Assembly (NCBI RefSeq): GCF_900176005.1
Contig: NZ_LT838272.1
Coordinates: 2,251,587 to 2,315,586 of the forward strand
DNA length: 64,000 nucleotides
Reading direction: 5' to 3'
Source of the DNA: Thermanaeromonas toyohensis ToBE
GTDB lineage: Bacteria > Bacillota > DSM-521 > Neomoorellales > Neomoorellaceae
Shown here: piece after piece, positions 17,634-26,126 of the stretch
How the letters are laid out: the number at the start of each line of letters is the position of its first letter
Position numbering within the stretch: position 1 is the stretch's first letter
The notes under the pieces: generated by a model
What the model was told of the DNA's origin: nothing
The model's input: only the letters and a program-made list of their open reading frames with translations
Database searches by the model: none
Program-made: the position numbers and the translations under genes

Positions 17634-19432
17634 ATCCCTCTACCATACAGCGGGCCCAAATTCTGGCAGGCCCTGTAGTCGGTATCCACGGAATCTACAG
17701 GTCCAAAGGCGCCCCACGCGCTGGGACGGAAGATCCTCTCCTCCGGAACATTATGCATGCATACAGGGATGCGCAATATCGAAGCTAAGGTGATGAGTTC
17801 GGCTCCTATATGGCCATAGCTTACTGCAGCATGATTGGCTCCCCAATTGTTCATAACTGAATAAACGTCCTTGAAGGGGCCCTTCCCAGTCAGAATAGGT
17901 ACGAACCACGTTGTGGGCCAGGTGGGATTGGTCCGTTCATTAAGGAAGTAATGAATATCCTCAGGTAAATCTACAGTATACCCTTCTGCAATCTGCAGCA
18001 CTGGACCCAATCCCTTAACGATATTTATCCTCGACATCGTTACCGGCATGCCGCCTTTGGTAAGGAAGCTAACCGAGAACCCACCACCTCTGAAATATTC
18101 CCTGATAGCAGGATGCCAAGTGGCAGCATCAAGACATTTCTTTACTTCCTCTGGAGTAATCTCCCAGAAAGGTTTTATTGCCGGTTGCCCATCGATGGAC
18201 TGCTGTCCTGTACCATCCAGTGCGGCTGAGCCTGAATTAATTAGATGTATTATACCGTTTGAGGCCAGTCCAGTAAGCTTCCTACCTGTAACCCGTTCTA
18301 CTGCTTCAGGGCTCCAGTATGTCCTGACATCTGCAAAAACTTGGGCTGTATTGGTCAATAGGTGGCCGAACAACATCGCTACAGCATTCAGGCTGTCATT
18401 TTCTGTAGCTAGAATAAAAGGCTCACGCAGGCCATTCCAGTCGAAGGATGAGTTAAGAATAGCCTCTGTAAAATCGCCATTGGGGAAATGATCAGTCCAC
18501 TGCCTCTGGCCCTGGAATCCCGCGGCAATGGCGTTATGCCCTTCCGCTTCTTCAAGATACCCTAATTCAGCCAATTTGGGATTTCCCACCATAAGATCCC
18601 TTATGATTAGGGTCATTTTAACCACAGTTTCCCACTCTCTATCTTTTCTCTCCTTTGATGCCTGCCGTGCCGGAGGATTGGGATCTCTGCCCTCTTTACA
18701 ATTCTGTTTTACCCAGGCGAGCGCCTTCTCATATTCTTCCTCGTCGTAAATCTTTTCTTCTATCCTCCGCACGAGCTCTGACATGTCCACATATTCGACC
18801 CTCATCCCCAGGTAGCTCTCAAAGAAATCAGGGTCTACTATAGAGCCAGCTATCCCCATGGAAACGCCGCCTATGGCGAGATAGGATTTCCCCCTCATAA
18901 TGGCCACAGCTAAACCCGCTCGGGCGAATTGGAGGAGTTTTTGTTTCACGTCTTCTGGAATAGTGGTGTCCCCGGCATCTTGAACATCTCTTCCATATAT
19001 GCCGAAAGCAGGCAGGCCCTTCTGGTTATGTGCCGCCAACGCCGCTGCAAGATATACAGCCCCTGGCCGTTCAGTGCCGTTAAATCCCCAGATGGCTTTG
19101 GGTATATAGGGGTCCATATCTATGGTTTCTGACCCATAACACCAGCAAGGCGTAACTGTAATGGAAACCCCTACTCCTTCCCTGGCAAACTTCTCGGCGG
19201 TTCTGGCGGCCTCAGCTACACCTCCAATCGTGGTATCAGCAATAACACATTCGACTGGCTTACCATTGGGGTATCTTAGATTTTTTGTCAACAGCTCAGC
19301 AACGGCTTTAGCCATCCCCATCGTCTGTCCCTCTAGCGATTCCCTTACGCCGCCTCGCCGGCCATCAATCACCGGGCGAATGCCTATTTTGGGTAAGCTT
19401 CCAATCAACCTGTAATCCCCTTGTGCTGCCAT
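17630..19432 (-). CDS. fucI: L-fucose isomerase
   Basis: 600 residues, the length of FucI. It starts with [20 protein letters not shown] and has [14 protein letters not shown] and [16 protein letters not shown], highly characteristic of L-fucose/D-arabinose isomerases; catalytic Glu/Asp and Mn ligands lie in the C-terminal half. It converts L-fucose to L-fuculose and, in known enzymes, D-arabinose to D-ribulose. It lies between the RbsD mutarotase gene and the importer genes. Two downstream kinase types could take the two ketose products. Confidence 0.93.
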   Translation of the reverse strand: MAAQGDYRLIGSLPKIGIRPVIDGRRGGVRESLEGQTMGMAKAVAELLTKNLRYPNGKPVECVIADTTIGGVAEAARTAEKFAREGVGVSITVTPCWCYGSETIDMDPYIPKAIWGFNGTERPGAVYLAAALAAHNQKGLPAFGIYGRDVQDAGDTTIPEDVKQKLLQFARAGLAVAIMRGKSYLAIGGVSMGIAGSIVDPDFFESYLGMRVEYVDMSELVRRIEEKIYDEEEYEKALAWVKQNCKEGRDPNPPARQASKERKDREWETVVKMTLIIRDLMVGNPKLAELGYLEEAEGHNAIAAGFQGQRQWTDHFPNGDFTEAILNSSFDWNGLREPFILATENDSLNAVAMLFGHLLTNTAQVFADVRTYWSPEAVERVTGRKLTGLASNGIIHLINSGSAALDGTGQQSIDGQPAIKPFWEITPEEVKKCLDAATWHPAIREYFRGGGFSVSFLTKGGMPVTMSRINIVKGLGPVLQIAEGYTVDLPEDIHYFLNERTNPTWPTTWFVPILTGKGPFKDVYSVMNNWGANHAAVSYGHIGAELITLASILRIPVCMHNVPEERIFRPSAWGAFGPVDSVDTDYRACQNLGPLYGRGM

Positions 19433-19483
19433 GTTTTTCTTACTCTCCTTTTCTGAAATTGGAATTATTCATTAGCTTAAGTG

Positions 19484-19912
19484 TTAAAACTCTACATCGA
19501 AGTTTTTCTTAAATTCATCTGCCTGTGAGGCTGCCACAAGAAGAACATTGGCATAAGGGGTAAACTCTCCCGTCCTTACAATGAACTTCACGTTCCGTGA
19601 GCGTTCCTTAAATTGAGAATGGGGAAGCATTTCAAATTCCTGATACCTAAAGAGATTTTTTAGCTCCTTATATAGCTCCGGGCTCACTTTTTCAGTCTCA
19701 TGAGCCATCACTACTTTTTCTACAACGATCTCTTTCAAAACGGCCTTCAGGGTGTCCATAAAGCTGGGTATCCCTTTTATTAAGGCCAAATCGATTCTTT
19801 TAGTTCCCTTAGGGATGGGAAAACCGGCATCGCAGATTATAAATTCATCCATATGGCCTAAACCAGCTAGTTCTCCTGATAGCTCTTTGTTTAATATACC
19901 AGCTTTTTTCAA
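19484..19912 (-). CDS. rbsD: RbsD/FucU-family sugar mutarotase
   Basis: 142 residues. MKKAGILNKELSGELAGLGH with ICDAGFPIPKG follows the D-ribose pyranase RbsD rather than FucU, with the catalytic His in GLGHMDE. These enzymes interconvert ring and anomeric forms of the imported sugar before isomerisation or phosphorylation. It sits between araB-like and fucI genes, so L-fucose or D-arabinose/ribose anomers are all possible substrates. Start ATG with a usable AGGAG site. Confidence 0.88.
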   Translation of the reverse strand: MKKAGILNKELSGELAGLGHMDEFIICDAGFPIPKGTKRIDLALIKGIPSFMDTLKAVLKEIVVEKVVMAHETEKVSPELYKELKNLFRYQEFEMLPHSQFKERSRNVKFIVRTGEFTPYANVLLVAASQADEFKKNFDVEF

Positions 19913-19940
19913 TCTAGATTCTCCTTTCTATGTTTAGTAT

Positions 19941-21611
19941 TTAGAAACAGTTTAGGGTGTGGCGTAACTGTTTCAGGACCTTCATTACTTCCTTGTTGGT
20001 TTCCCCGAAATATCTGTGAAGAATCCGGTAGGCTTTATAGAGCTCAGCATATTGCTTCTTCACGGCAGGTCGTGGTTCAAAAACTCTTCCCTCAACCTTG
20101 CCCATCCTTTCAGAAGCCTCGATTACTGAATCGTAACCCCCCTTGCTACTACCTGCAGCAACAGCTCCTAAGACAGCAGCTCCCACTGCGGAAGCATGGG
20201 GAGTTTTTGTTCTCTTAAACGGTAAGCCTGTAACATCTGCAAAGGTTTGGGCTACCAAGTCATTAGCAGCCAGGCTCCCACAGCCATATAGTTCCTTTAC
20301 AGGTATCCCGTTTTCCGTGATATTATCGATAATCATCTTAGTGCCGAAAGCCAAACTCTCTATCAAAGCGAGGTATATATGTTCGCATTTGGTTTTTAGG
20401 GTACACCCTACAATCAGCCCGCTTAAATCTGCTGTCCCCAAGAATCGGCTACCATTCCACCAATCTAAAGCTACCAAGCCATGCCCTCCAGGCTCTATCC
20501 TTAATGCTCGCTCAGCCAGGACCTGATGGATGCTCATACCCCTGGCCTCTGCCTCCTGCTGCATCTCATTGGATACCAGGTTATCAATAAACCACGCTAA
20601 CATGTCGCCACCCGCAGCCTGTCCAGCTTCATACCCAAAAAATCCCGGTAGGATACCATCTTCCACTACTCCGGCTACCCCAGGAATGAACCTTTCTTCT
20701 GGAGATAAGAACATGTGACAAATGGAGGTTCCCATCACTAATACTATTTTCCCTGGAGCAGTTACCCCTAACCCCAACACCGAAGCATGGGCATCTATTA
20801 TAGCTGTAGCTACTGGGGTGCCTGGCTCAAGCCCTATCCTTTGGGCAATCTCCTTAGATAATGTCCCTGCCCGGATGCCGCTGGGATAAACCTTACCCTT
20901 TAATTTTTCATCCACAAGGTTTTCTAGCCTGGGATCCACAGAGGCCAGAAATTCTTTGCTGGGATACCCCTCTCTCTTGTTCCATATAGCTTTATAACCC
21001 GCACAGCATGAGTTGCGGCATAGGTTACCTGTAAGCTGCCATACTATCCAATCCGCAGCTTCCACAAATTGATCCGCTGCTTCGTATATCTCGGGAGCCT
21101 CTCTTAATATTTGCAAAATCTTAGGCAACATCCACTCGGAGGAGATTTTACCCCCATAGCGCTTTAAAAATTTTTCTTTTCTTTTTTCGGCTATATCGTT
21201 AATGAGATCAGCTTCCCTCTGGGCTGCATGATGCTTCCATAGTTTTACCCAGCTATGCGGATTACTACGGTACCGCTCATCCCTGCACAAGGGCTGGCCA
21301 TACTTGTCAACCGGGAGCATAGTGCAAGAAGTAAAATCTATCCCTATGCCTATAACCTGTTCGGGGAGAATACAGGCTCTTTGGATAACTTCAGGTATAC
21401 CTTGGGTCAATACCTCCCAATAATCTCCTGGATCCTGTAACGCCCAATCAGGACCCAGTTTGATAGTACTATCTGGTAATGTAGAATCGAGCACACCGTG
21501 CGGATATTTAACCACCGCCGTTGAAGCTATTTCTCCGTCTGAAGTCCGCGCAAGAATAAATCTGGCTGATTCTGTGCCAAAATCGATCCCTAAGCTGTAT
21601 TTATCCTTCAA
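19941..21611 (-). CDS. araB: Ribulokinase (AraB-type FGGY kinase)
   Basis: 556 residues, AraB length. It has GIDFGTESARF, GIGIDFTSCTMLPVD, WVKLWKHHAAQREAD, YGGKISSEWMLPK and GFFGYEAGQAAGGD, all characteristic of ribulokinase. AraB accepts several 2-ketopentoses, including D-ribulose. No L-arabinose isomerase or epimerase is nearby, so the likely ketose supply is D-ribulose from D-arabinose via fucI. TTG start behind GGGAGG, 16 nt after the regulator gene. Confidence 0.9.
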   Translation of the reverse strand: MKDKYSLGIDFGTESARFILARTSDGEIASTAVVKYPHGVLDSTLPDSTIKLGPDWALQDPGDYWEVLTQGIPEVIQRACILPEQVIGIGIDFTSCTMLPVDKYGQPLCRDERYRSNPHSWVKLWKHHAAQREADLINDIAEKRKEKFLKRYGGKISSEWMLPKILQILREAPEIYEAADQFVEAADWIVWQLTGNLCRNSCCAGYKAIWNKREGYPSKEFLASVDPRLENLVDEKLKGKVYPSGIRAGTLSKEIAQRIGLEPGTPVATAIIDAHASVLGLGVTAPGKIVLVMGTSICHMFLSPEERFIPGVAGVVEDGILPGFFGYEAGQAAGGDMLAWFIDNLVSNEMQQEAEARGMSIHQVLAERALRIEPGGHGLVALDWWNGSRFLGTADLSGLIVGCTLKTKCEHIYLALIESLAFGTKMIIDNITENGIPVKELYGCGSLAANDLVAQTFADVTGLPFKRTKTPHASAVGAAVLGAVAAGSSKGGYDSVIEASERMGKVEGRVFEPRPAVKKQYAELYKAYRILHRYFGETNKEVMKVLKQLRHTLNCF

Positions 21612-21626
21612 CTAATGATACCTCCC

Positions 21627-22670
21627 TTATAAGGCCACCTTGTTCACGGTAACTTCACTAGATGCCTCTAACCTTCCAGGAGGCACAGATGAACCTCGAA
21701 CCACCAGTTCGGGTTTCAACCGATACATCTGGGGAAAATCGCTATTGTCTCCACTAACTCGCTTATATATCAAACGCGCAGCTGTCTTACCTATTTCCTC
21801 CATGGGTTGCACCACTACCGTCAAAGGTGGGGTGGCTATCCTGTATAGCTCCATATCATCAAAAGCCACGATAGCCAGATCTTCTGGTACTCTAATCCCT
21901 AGTTCGCTTATAGCTAACATGGCCCCCATGGTCATGTAGCAGTTGGCAATGAATACTGCCTGGGGGGGATGAGGTAAAGCCATCAATTCTTTTATTAAAA
22001 TATAGCCGCTTTGGCTGGAAAAATCTCCCGTACGGATAAGCTCTTCTGCTATAGGTAGATTATAATCTTCAAAGACTCGCAAATAACCGCGATATCTCTC
22101 TTCTCCAGTGGTCACCTCTAACCGCCCATTTATAACCCCGATACGCCGGTAACCCATAGTTACCAGATGTTCTACTGCCTGGTAAGCCCCATTAACGTTA
22201 TCAACCAAGACGCTATCTACCTGCATGCCCTTCACTAATCGGTCGACTAAAACCACAGGAATACCCTTTTTCTGCGCTTCTAGTAAATGCTTTGAAGAAC
22301 TGCTAGTAGGGACCACTAAGAGGCCGTCCACTTGCCTTTCCACCAGCATCTGTACCTGTTCTATTTCTCGGGTCAAATCCTCATTGCTGTTACATACAAT
22401 CAGACTATATCCATAGCTGTTCAATATCTCCTCCACAGCCTCCGCTACCCGCATAAAGAAGGAACCAAAATCAGGAACTACAAAACCTATAATCTGAGTC
22501 TTTTGCGTCTTAAGGCTACGGGCTACCAGATTGGGCCTGTATCCCAAAGCTTCGATAGCAGCCAGTACCCTTTCTTTTGTTTCTTGTTTTACCCGTTCGC
22601 CATTTAAGACTCGCGAAACAGTAGCAGTCGATACACCCGCCTTTGCTGCCACGTCCTTTATTGTTGCCAT
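21627..22670 (-). CDS. LacI-family transcriptional regulator of the sugar operon
   Basis: 347 residues: the N-terminal LacI helix-turn-helix (IKDVAAKAGVSTATVSRVLNG) with the minor-groove hinge region, then a periplasmic-binding-like sensor domain (VLVDNVNGAYQAVEHLV, IVAFDDMELYRI). It is the first gene of the operon, and LacI-type operator half-sites lie upstream, so it probably represses itself and the downstream sugar genes until the sugar or a phosphorylated intermediate binds. Confidence 0.93.
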   Translation of the reverse strand: MATIKDVAAKAGVSTATVSRVLNGERVKQETKERVLAAIEALGYRPNLVARSLKTQKTQIIGFVVPDFGSFFMRVAEAVEEILNSYGYSLIVCNSNEDLTREIEQVQMLVERQVDGLLVVPTSSSSKHLLEAQKKGIPVVLVDRLVKGMQVDSVLVDNVNGAYQAVEHLVTMGYRRIGVINGRLEVTTGEERYRGYLRVFEDYNLPIAEELIRTGDFSSQSGYILIKELMALPHPPQAVFIANCYMTMGAMLAISELGIRVPEDLAIVAFDDMELYRIATPPLTVVVQPMEEIGKTAARLIYKRVSGDNSDFPQMYRLKPELVVRGSSVPPGRLEASSEVTVNKVAL

Positions 22671-22737
22671 CTTTAGTTTCCCTTTCGCAGTTTTCCTTGT
22701 TAATTTCTCAATTATTGTTAATACTTGGTCTAGTACA

Positions 22738-22921
22738 TTAAACGTTACCTCACTGTTAGCGCATAGTTTGTGTAATCGTTTACTTACTTAATATATATTC
22801 GAGCCTCCCTTTAAAATTCCTGCTGGGTTAAATAAAAAATTTTAGCGTTAATACTGGGTATATACTTCCATATAAAGACAATCTATCCTCTTTTCCCCAT
22901 ATACTTTGTGTTAACGTTTAC
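22738..22921. promoter_or_regulatory. Cluster of LacI-type operators upstream of the sugar operon
   Basis: Three near-palindromes centred on CG lie upstream of the regulator start: TTAAACGTTACC at 22738-22749, GTAATCGTTTAC at 22772-22783, and GTTAACGTTTAC at 22910-22921. They fit the LacI-family operator form GTWAACGTTWAC, the third best. Spacing between the outer two is about 170 bp, compatible with looping. CcpA sites look similar and cannot be excluded. Confidence 0.6.
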
Positions 22922-23204
22922 ATTAACTATAACCACGGTAAATTGGAATATAGCAAAATTAACTGCAAATATTTCTTTGATGATTTTAAATTATACTTAA
23001 CCCCACCTTCTCCACACCACCTCCACTCTTCCTCCGCTTCTTCTCCGCTTTATGAACAAATGGGACATAAAATAATATCTAATTGAGTTATCCTAAACTG
23101 GTGTATTTGTCAATAGACCTGTTGCCAAACTCGTTGTAAACCATTAAGGCAATAAGACCTGGTACAGGTTAACCTTAATAATGGTCCAGGCATTTTTACT
23201 TCAA
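22922..23204. other. AT-rich intergenic stretch without recognisable gene
   Basis: Between the operator cluster and the homoserine dehydrogenase remnant I see no convincing gene, RNA or terminator. The sequence is partly C/T-rich on the plus strand and probably decayed. Confidence 0.5.
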
Positions 23205-23481
23205 AAACCATCACCTGGCTTATGCGGTTCCCCGCCAGGCACTCTTTGAGGGAATGGATGATGGGGGGTACTTCCGCCTACACTCGCTTCAAAGAGGAGA
23301 TCCCGGCCTGTAGCCTCGGCAGCGGCAAAAAGCTCCTTGCCGTGGAGGGCCAGGAGGTCCTTTTGTTAGCAGTGACCACGCTTTTGCCTTGCTGGAGGGC
23401 CTCCAGTACATATTCCCGGGCCGGCTCAAGCCCCCTATTACTTCTACCACTTGGCAACAGGTCCTTTATCACTACCACCAA
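23205..23481 (-). pseudogene. Homoserine dehydrogenase remnant (multiple frameshifts)
   Basis: On the minus strand the piece GLEPAREYVLEALQQGKSVV then TANK matches the NAD-domain end of homoserine dehydrogenase. After a 1-nt shift the frame continues as KDLLALHGKELFAAAEATGR and DLLFEASVGGSTP, the family's next conserved segment. Just upstream, VEVIGGL is also in a different frame from EPAREY. At least two frameshifts and loss of both ends make it a dead fragment of about 80 codons. No intact hom is in the window. Confidence 0.8.
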
Positions 23482-23530
23482 GATAAGGGTACGCTACCCC
23501 TTACTTAAAAACAGCTGCGGTACCCTGTCT

Positions 23531-23782
23531 TCATTCCTTCCCCTTCTTTAACCTGCTCGCGTTCAGTATGGTCACCCCGACCACTTCGCCGTCCCGGTAG
23601 CGAACCACAGTGTTGTCCCCGACAAATTCGCTGTCGTCGGCGGCGATCGGTTGTTCTGTGAAGTGCACGTACAGGACGTCGCCCTCCGGGTCGTAAGATA
23701 CCCGCAGGATGGGAAGGCCGGAACCGACGACCACCTGCGAGACCGCTTCGGCTAACCTGACGTAGCTCATTGCTTCGGCCAT
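23531..23782 (-). CDS. DUF2283 family small protein
   Basis: 83 residues with the DUF2283 pattern VSYDPEGDVLYVHF and VRYRDGEVVGVTILNAS. Function is unknown. In thermophilic Firmicutes such genes often sit next to a small nuclease- or RelE-like gene, as here: its start overlaps the end of the upstream gene by 16 nt. I infer a toxin-antitoxin-like pair, with this as the possible antitoxin partner. Confidence 0.75.
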   Translation of the reverse strand: MAEAMSYVRLAEAVSQVVVGSGLPILRVSYDPEGDVLYVHFTEQPIAADDSEFVGDNTVVRYRDGEVVGVTILNASRLKKGKE

Positions 23783-24087
23783 ACGACCACCCTCTTTCCT
23801 AACTGCCCGACCCTCCGGGTCAGGAACGCTGTTATGATGAAGCCATCATCAGAGCTTGTTTCCTTATACACTACCACCAAGAATTTTCCGGGCCTCATTT
23901 CCCGGACAGCCAGCAGCTCACCGCGGCTTCCTGCCAAAACTTTGAGGGGTCTCTCGACGGTGAGGAGCACTTCCTGGCGCAGGTCTTCAAGTTCCGGATG
24001 TTCCTCGACTATATGCTGCCACCGTTCTTCCGGTAGTCTGATCCAAATACCGGAAACGGCATATGACCCTGTCTTCTTTCTGTCCAC
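23767..24087 (-). CDS. Small PBECR/DUF4258-like protein, possible nuclease toxin
   Basis: 106 residues. The core RWQHIVEEHPEL...LLTVERPLKVL...KFLVVVYKE...DGFIITAFLTRR resembles small barnase/RelE-like phage-associated nucleases (PBECR or DUF4258 type), with a conserved His-x2-x2-HPE and an aromatic strand before the ITAF motif. The catalytic assignment is uncertain. It is co-encoded with DUF2283 (16-nt overlap), which supports a toxin-antitoxin-like unit. Confidence 0.6.
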   Translation of the reverse strand: MDRKKTGSYAVSGIWIRLPEERWQHIVEEHPELEDLRQEVLLTVERPLKVLAGSRGELLAVREMRPGKFLVVVYKETSSDDGFIITAFLTRRVGQLGKRVVVWPKQ

Positions 24088-24116
24088 TGTTTCCTCCAGC
24101 TCCTGTTCTACTGGTT

Positions 24117-24533
24117 TCAGTCTATCAGAAACCGGTCACCCCAGCAATACCGAGGCAATTTCACTTGCCTGGCAGCAGCCACTCCCTTTATGGCGAGCGA
24201 TTTGGGTAATGGATTTTTCTTCCTTGAGAATTTACTACTTGTGTAATTATTAAAGCGTTCCCCGGCCAGCCACCCCGCCGGAAAACCTGCCGCAAACAGA
24301 GAAACAAGCACGCCCAGCAAAACCGCAACGGCCGACCTCTCGTTCGCGATGGCCGCTTTTACGGCTTTCAGGTCGGCCAGCCAAAGACCGCCACCCATGA
24401 AAGTTAATCCTACTACCATCATCATACCTAATAAATTGTTCCCTTTTCCCGCCAGAATTCGGCCATATAATGTGCCTCCTCGCATTATTTTCTTCTCTGC
24501 TAGCCCATAAACGCCTCTTCGTAATATTCGCAC
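24117..24533 (-). CDS. Small predicted membrane protein, unknown function
   Basis: Up to 138 residues with two hydrophobic segments (around LLGMMMVVGLTFMGGGLWLA and AVAVLLGVLVSLFAAGFPAG) and a basic tail. Not recognised. The start is unclear: the best AGGAGG site at about 24480 is aligned with an ATG in another frame that stops after 12 codons, so the gene may carry a frameshift near 24440. It overlaps the upstream small gene by 34 nt. Confidence 0.4.
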   Translation of the reverse strand: MRILRRGVYGLAEKKIMRGGTLYGRILAGKGNNLLGMMMVVGLTFMGGGLWLADLKAVKAAIANERSAVAVLLGVLVSLFAAGFPAGWLAGERFNNYTSSKFSRKKNPLPKSLAIKGVAAARQVKLPRYCWGDRFLID

Positions 24534-24745
24534 GCCGGGAAGCAGCAGGGCTTCTTTCGGCCGTGAACGTCAAACCGGACAAAATCGCCCCTACAGTCTT
24601 CCGCCAGCCCAAGGCGCCGGTACGTATACGCACCTACGCCCACCACCGCACCAGCACTCTTCACCAGGTAGGCGCCCACTGCCAGCATCAGGACCAGTTC
24701 CTCTTGCGAAGGACAATATCCAAATAGATATTGCGCGAAGTTCAA
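24500..24745 (-). CDS. Small hypothetical protein with one hydrophobic segment
   Basis: 81 residues starting MNFAQYLFGYCPSQEELVLM, with one membrane-like segment (LMLAVGAYLVKSAGAVVGVG) and a C-terminal part containing CRGDF and CCFPACEYYEEAF, three closely spaced cysteines. Not recognised. It overlaps the small membrane-protein gene downstream, so the two may form an operon. Confidence 0.4.
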   Translation of the reverse strand: MNFAQYLFGYCPSQEELVLMLAVGAYLVKSAGAVVGVGAYTYRRLGLAEDCRGDFVRFDVHGRKKPCCFPACEYYEEAFMG

Positions 24746-24836
24746 GCTCTACTAGACCCCGGCTAGGCCCCAGAAACACCCCTTAGCATATCATAATCCG
24801 CACAGTATCTTTCCTCTTCCCTCAAAACAATGCTAA

Positions 24837-25409
24837 ATGCAGGCCGGTTACGAAGAATTTGCTAAATATCTTCTCGACTTCCACTATCTTCTCTTCGATG
24901 TAAACCGTTACAGCGAAGAAGAGCTTCTCAAAGCGGCCAATTTGATAGCCAGTGTATTTCTGTTAGACCAAAAGATTAGTCATCAAGAGCTGGTGAAGCG
25001 CCTGTGGAAGCTGGCCGGGGTAGTAAAAACTCTCACCCCTAATGAGTTCCGTTATCTAATGGCGTGGCTGAAGAATGTCATAAAACCTAAAATGCCTGCC
25101 GACATGCAGGCTAAAGTGGATAGCTACCTAGATGCGACTAATCCCTGGGAGGTGGAAAAGATGATAAGCAACCTGGAATTAGTGCTAGAAGAAATGCAGC
25201 AGGAGGCTTGGTTAAAGGGACTGGAGAAGGGTAAACTAGAAGGCAAACTAGAAGGTAAACTTGAAGGCGAACTTGAAGGCGAACTTAAAGCCAAACTGCA
25301 AGTAGCCAAAAACTTACTGCTTCTCAATGTTGACGTTGACACCATTGTCAAAGCTACGGGGCTTAGCTTAGAAGAAATAGAGAAGCTAAAGAAACAGCTA
25401 GAACACTGA
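24837..25409 (+). pseudogene. Rpn-family (PD-(D/E)XK) recombination-promoting nuclease, N-terminally truncated
   Basis: 190 codons matching only the C-terminal part of Rpn/putative-transposase proteins: AKYLLDFHYLLFDVNRYSEE, a helical middle, then the typical KGLEKGKLEGKLEGKLEG run and a C-terminal helical region (LLLNVDVDTIVKATGLSLEE). The catalytic PD-(D/E)XK domain of about 150 residues that should precede it is missing; a stop codon lies directly before the ATG. The KLEG/ELEG repeat is encoded by tandem 12-nt units at about 25236-25290 and may vary in length. Confidence 0.65.
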
Positions 25410-25723
25410 AGCGCTGCTATTGGCTCTTTCGCGACAGCCTTATCTTCGAGCCGTCCTTTGGCCGGGACGGATAGGCTACCAATTGTTGCTCTTCAGTAAA
25501 CCCTATGAAACGTTTTCCAGTTTCGGCGTGCTACCTTAAAGCTTCTGTTGTTACTTTCTAACAGTAAGCTACAACCCGCCCTCAATATACATCTAGCAGC
25601 AACTTGATAATTAAGCAGCCAGTATTATAAGAGTAAATTGACTAGCCCTAAAACATCCGTGTCAGCGGTAGTGGTATACTTCTTGATAAGATAATCTTTC
25701 TAAAAGTAAGGAGGAACTGTTCC
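25410..25723. other. Intergenic stretch, no gene seen
   Basis: 314 bp without a convincing reading frame. It should hold the promoter of the AbrB-type antitoxin gene; an AAGGAGG site precedes that gene, but I could not place -35/-10 boxes with confidence. Confidence 0.5.
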
Positions 25724-25996
25724 ATGTCCACGTTTTTAGTACGTTTAACCAGTAAAGGGCAAATGACTATTCCCCAAAGTGTCAGAGAAGCTTTGGGGTT
25801 AAAGGCAGGCGACTATTTAACCATTTTAGTAGAACAAGACGAGATACGTTTAAAAAAGGTTCAACCGGTAAAACCCTTAAGTAAAGAAGACCCTATATGG
25901 AAATTAGTTGGTGCCGGGAACAGTGGACTTAGAGATGTTGCTCTCAAACATGATCATTACCTAGCTAAAGGTAAAGTGGAAAAATGGAAAGAATAA
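25724..25996 (+). CDS. AbrB/MazE-type antitoxin
   Basis: 90 residues. The N-terminal swapped-hairpin DNA-binding domain is clear (VRLTSKGQMTIPQSVREALG then KAGDYLTILVEQDEIRLKK). The C-terminal half would wrap the toxin. The stop overlaps a PIN-toxin start, the usual arrangement of a VapBC-like pair; the toxin is truncated, so this antitoxin may now be an orphan. Confidence 0.85.
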   Translation: MSTFLVRLTSKGQMTIPQSVREALGLKAGDYLTILVEQDEIRLKKVQPVKPLSKEDPIWKLVGAGNSGLRDVALKHDHYLAKGKVEKWKE

Positions 25997-26103
25997 TGGT
26001 AGATACCAGTGCTATCTATGCCCTTATTGATCGTTCAGACACCGATGCTACTACTTTTGCAGTTATGGAGCGGCTAAAGCTGAAATGGTTGGCAGTGCTT
26101 TGA
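25984..26103 (+). pseudogene. PIN-domain toxin, truncated
   Basis: 39 codons: MERIMVDTSAIYALIDRSD, the first PIN-domain motif with its catalytic Asp, then a stop at 26101. PIN toxins need about 130 residues with three more acidic residues, so this is not functional. The start overlaps the antitoxin end by 13 nt. A further piece VEVVYSALAKHH in another frame at 26109-26144 is probably its decayed continuation, cut by the spmB end. Confidence 0.75.
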
Positions 26104-26126
26104 GGGTTGAGGTGGTTTATTCTGCT

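Noticed and set aside
16930-17793. Plus-strand open frame of 287 codons
   Set aside because: Antisense to the ABC ATPase and fucI; Ser/Arg-rich composition typical of antisense reading.
23222-23551. Plus-strand open frame of 109 codons
   Set aside because: Antisense to the homoserine dehydrogenase relic and lacks a good ribosome site.
25236-25290. Tandem 12-nt units considered as a CRISPR-like or regulatory array
   Set aside because: They are in frame, without spacers, and encode the KLEG run usual for Rpn-type proteins.
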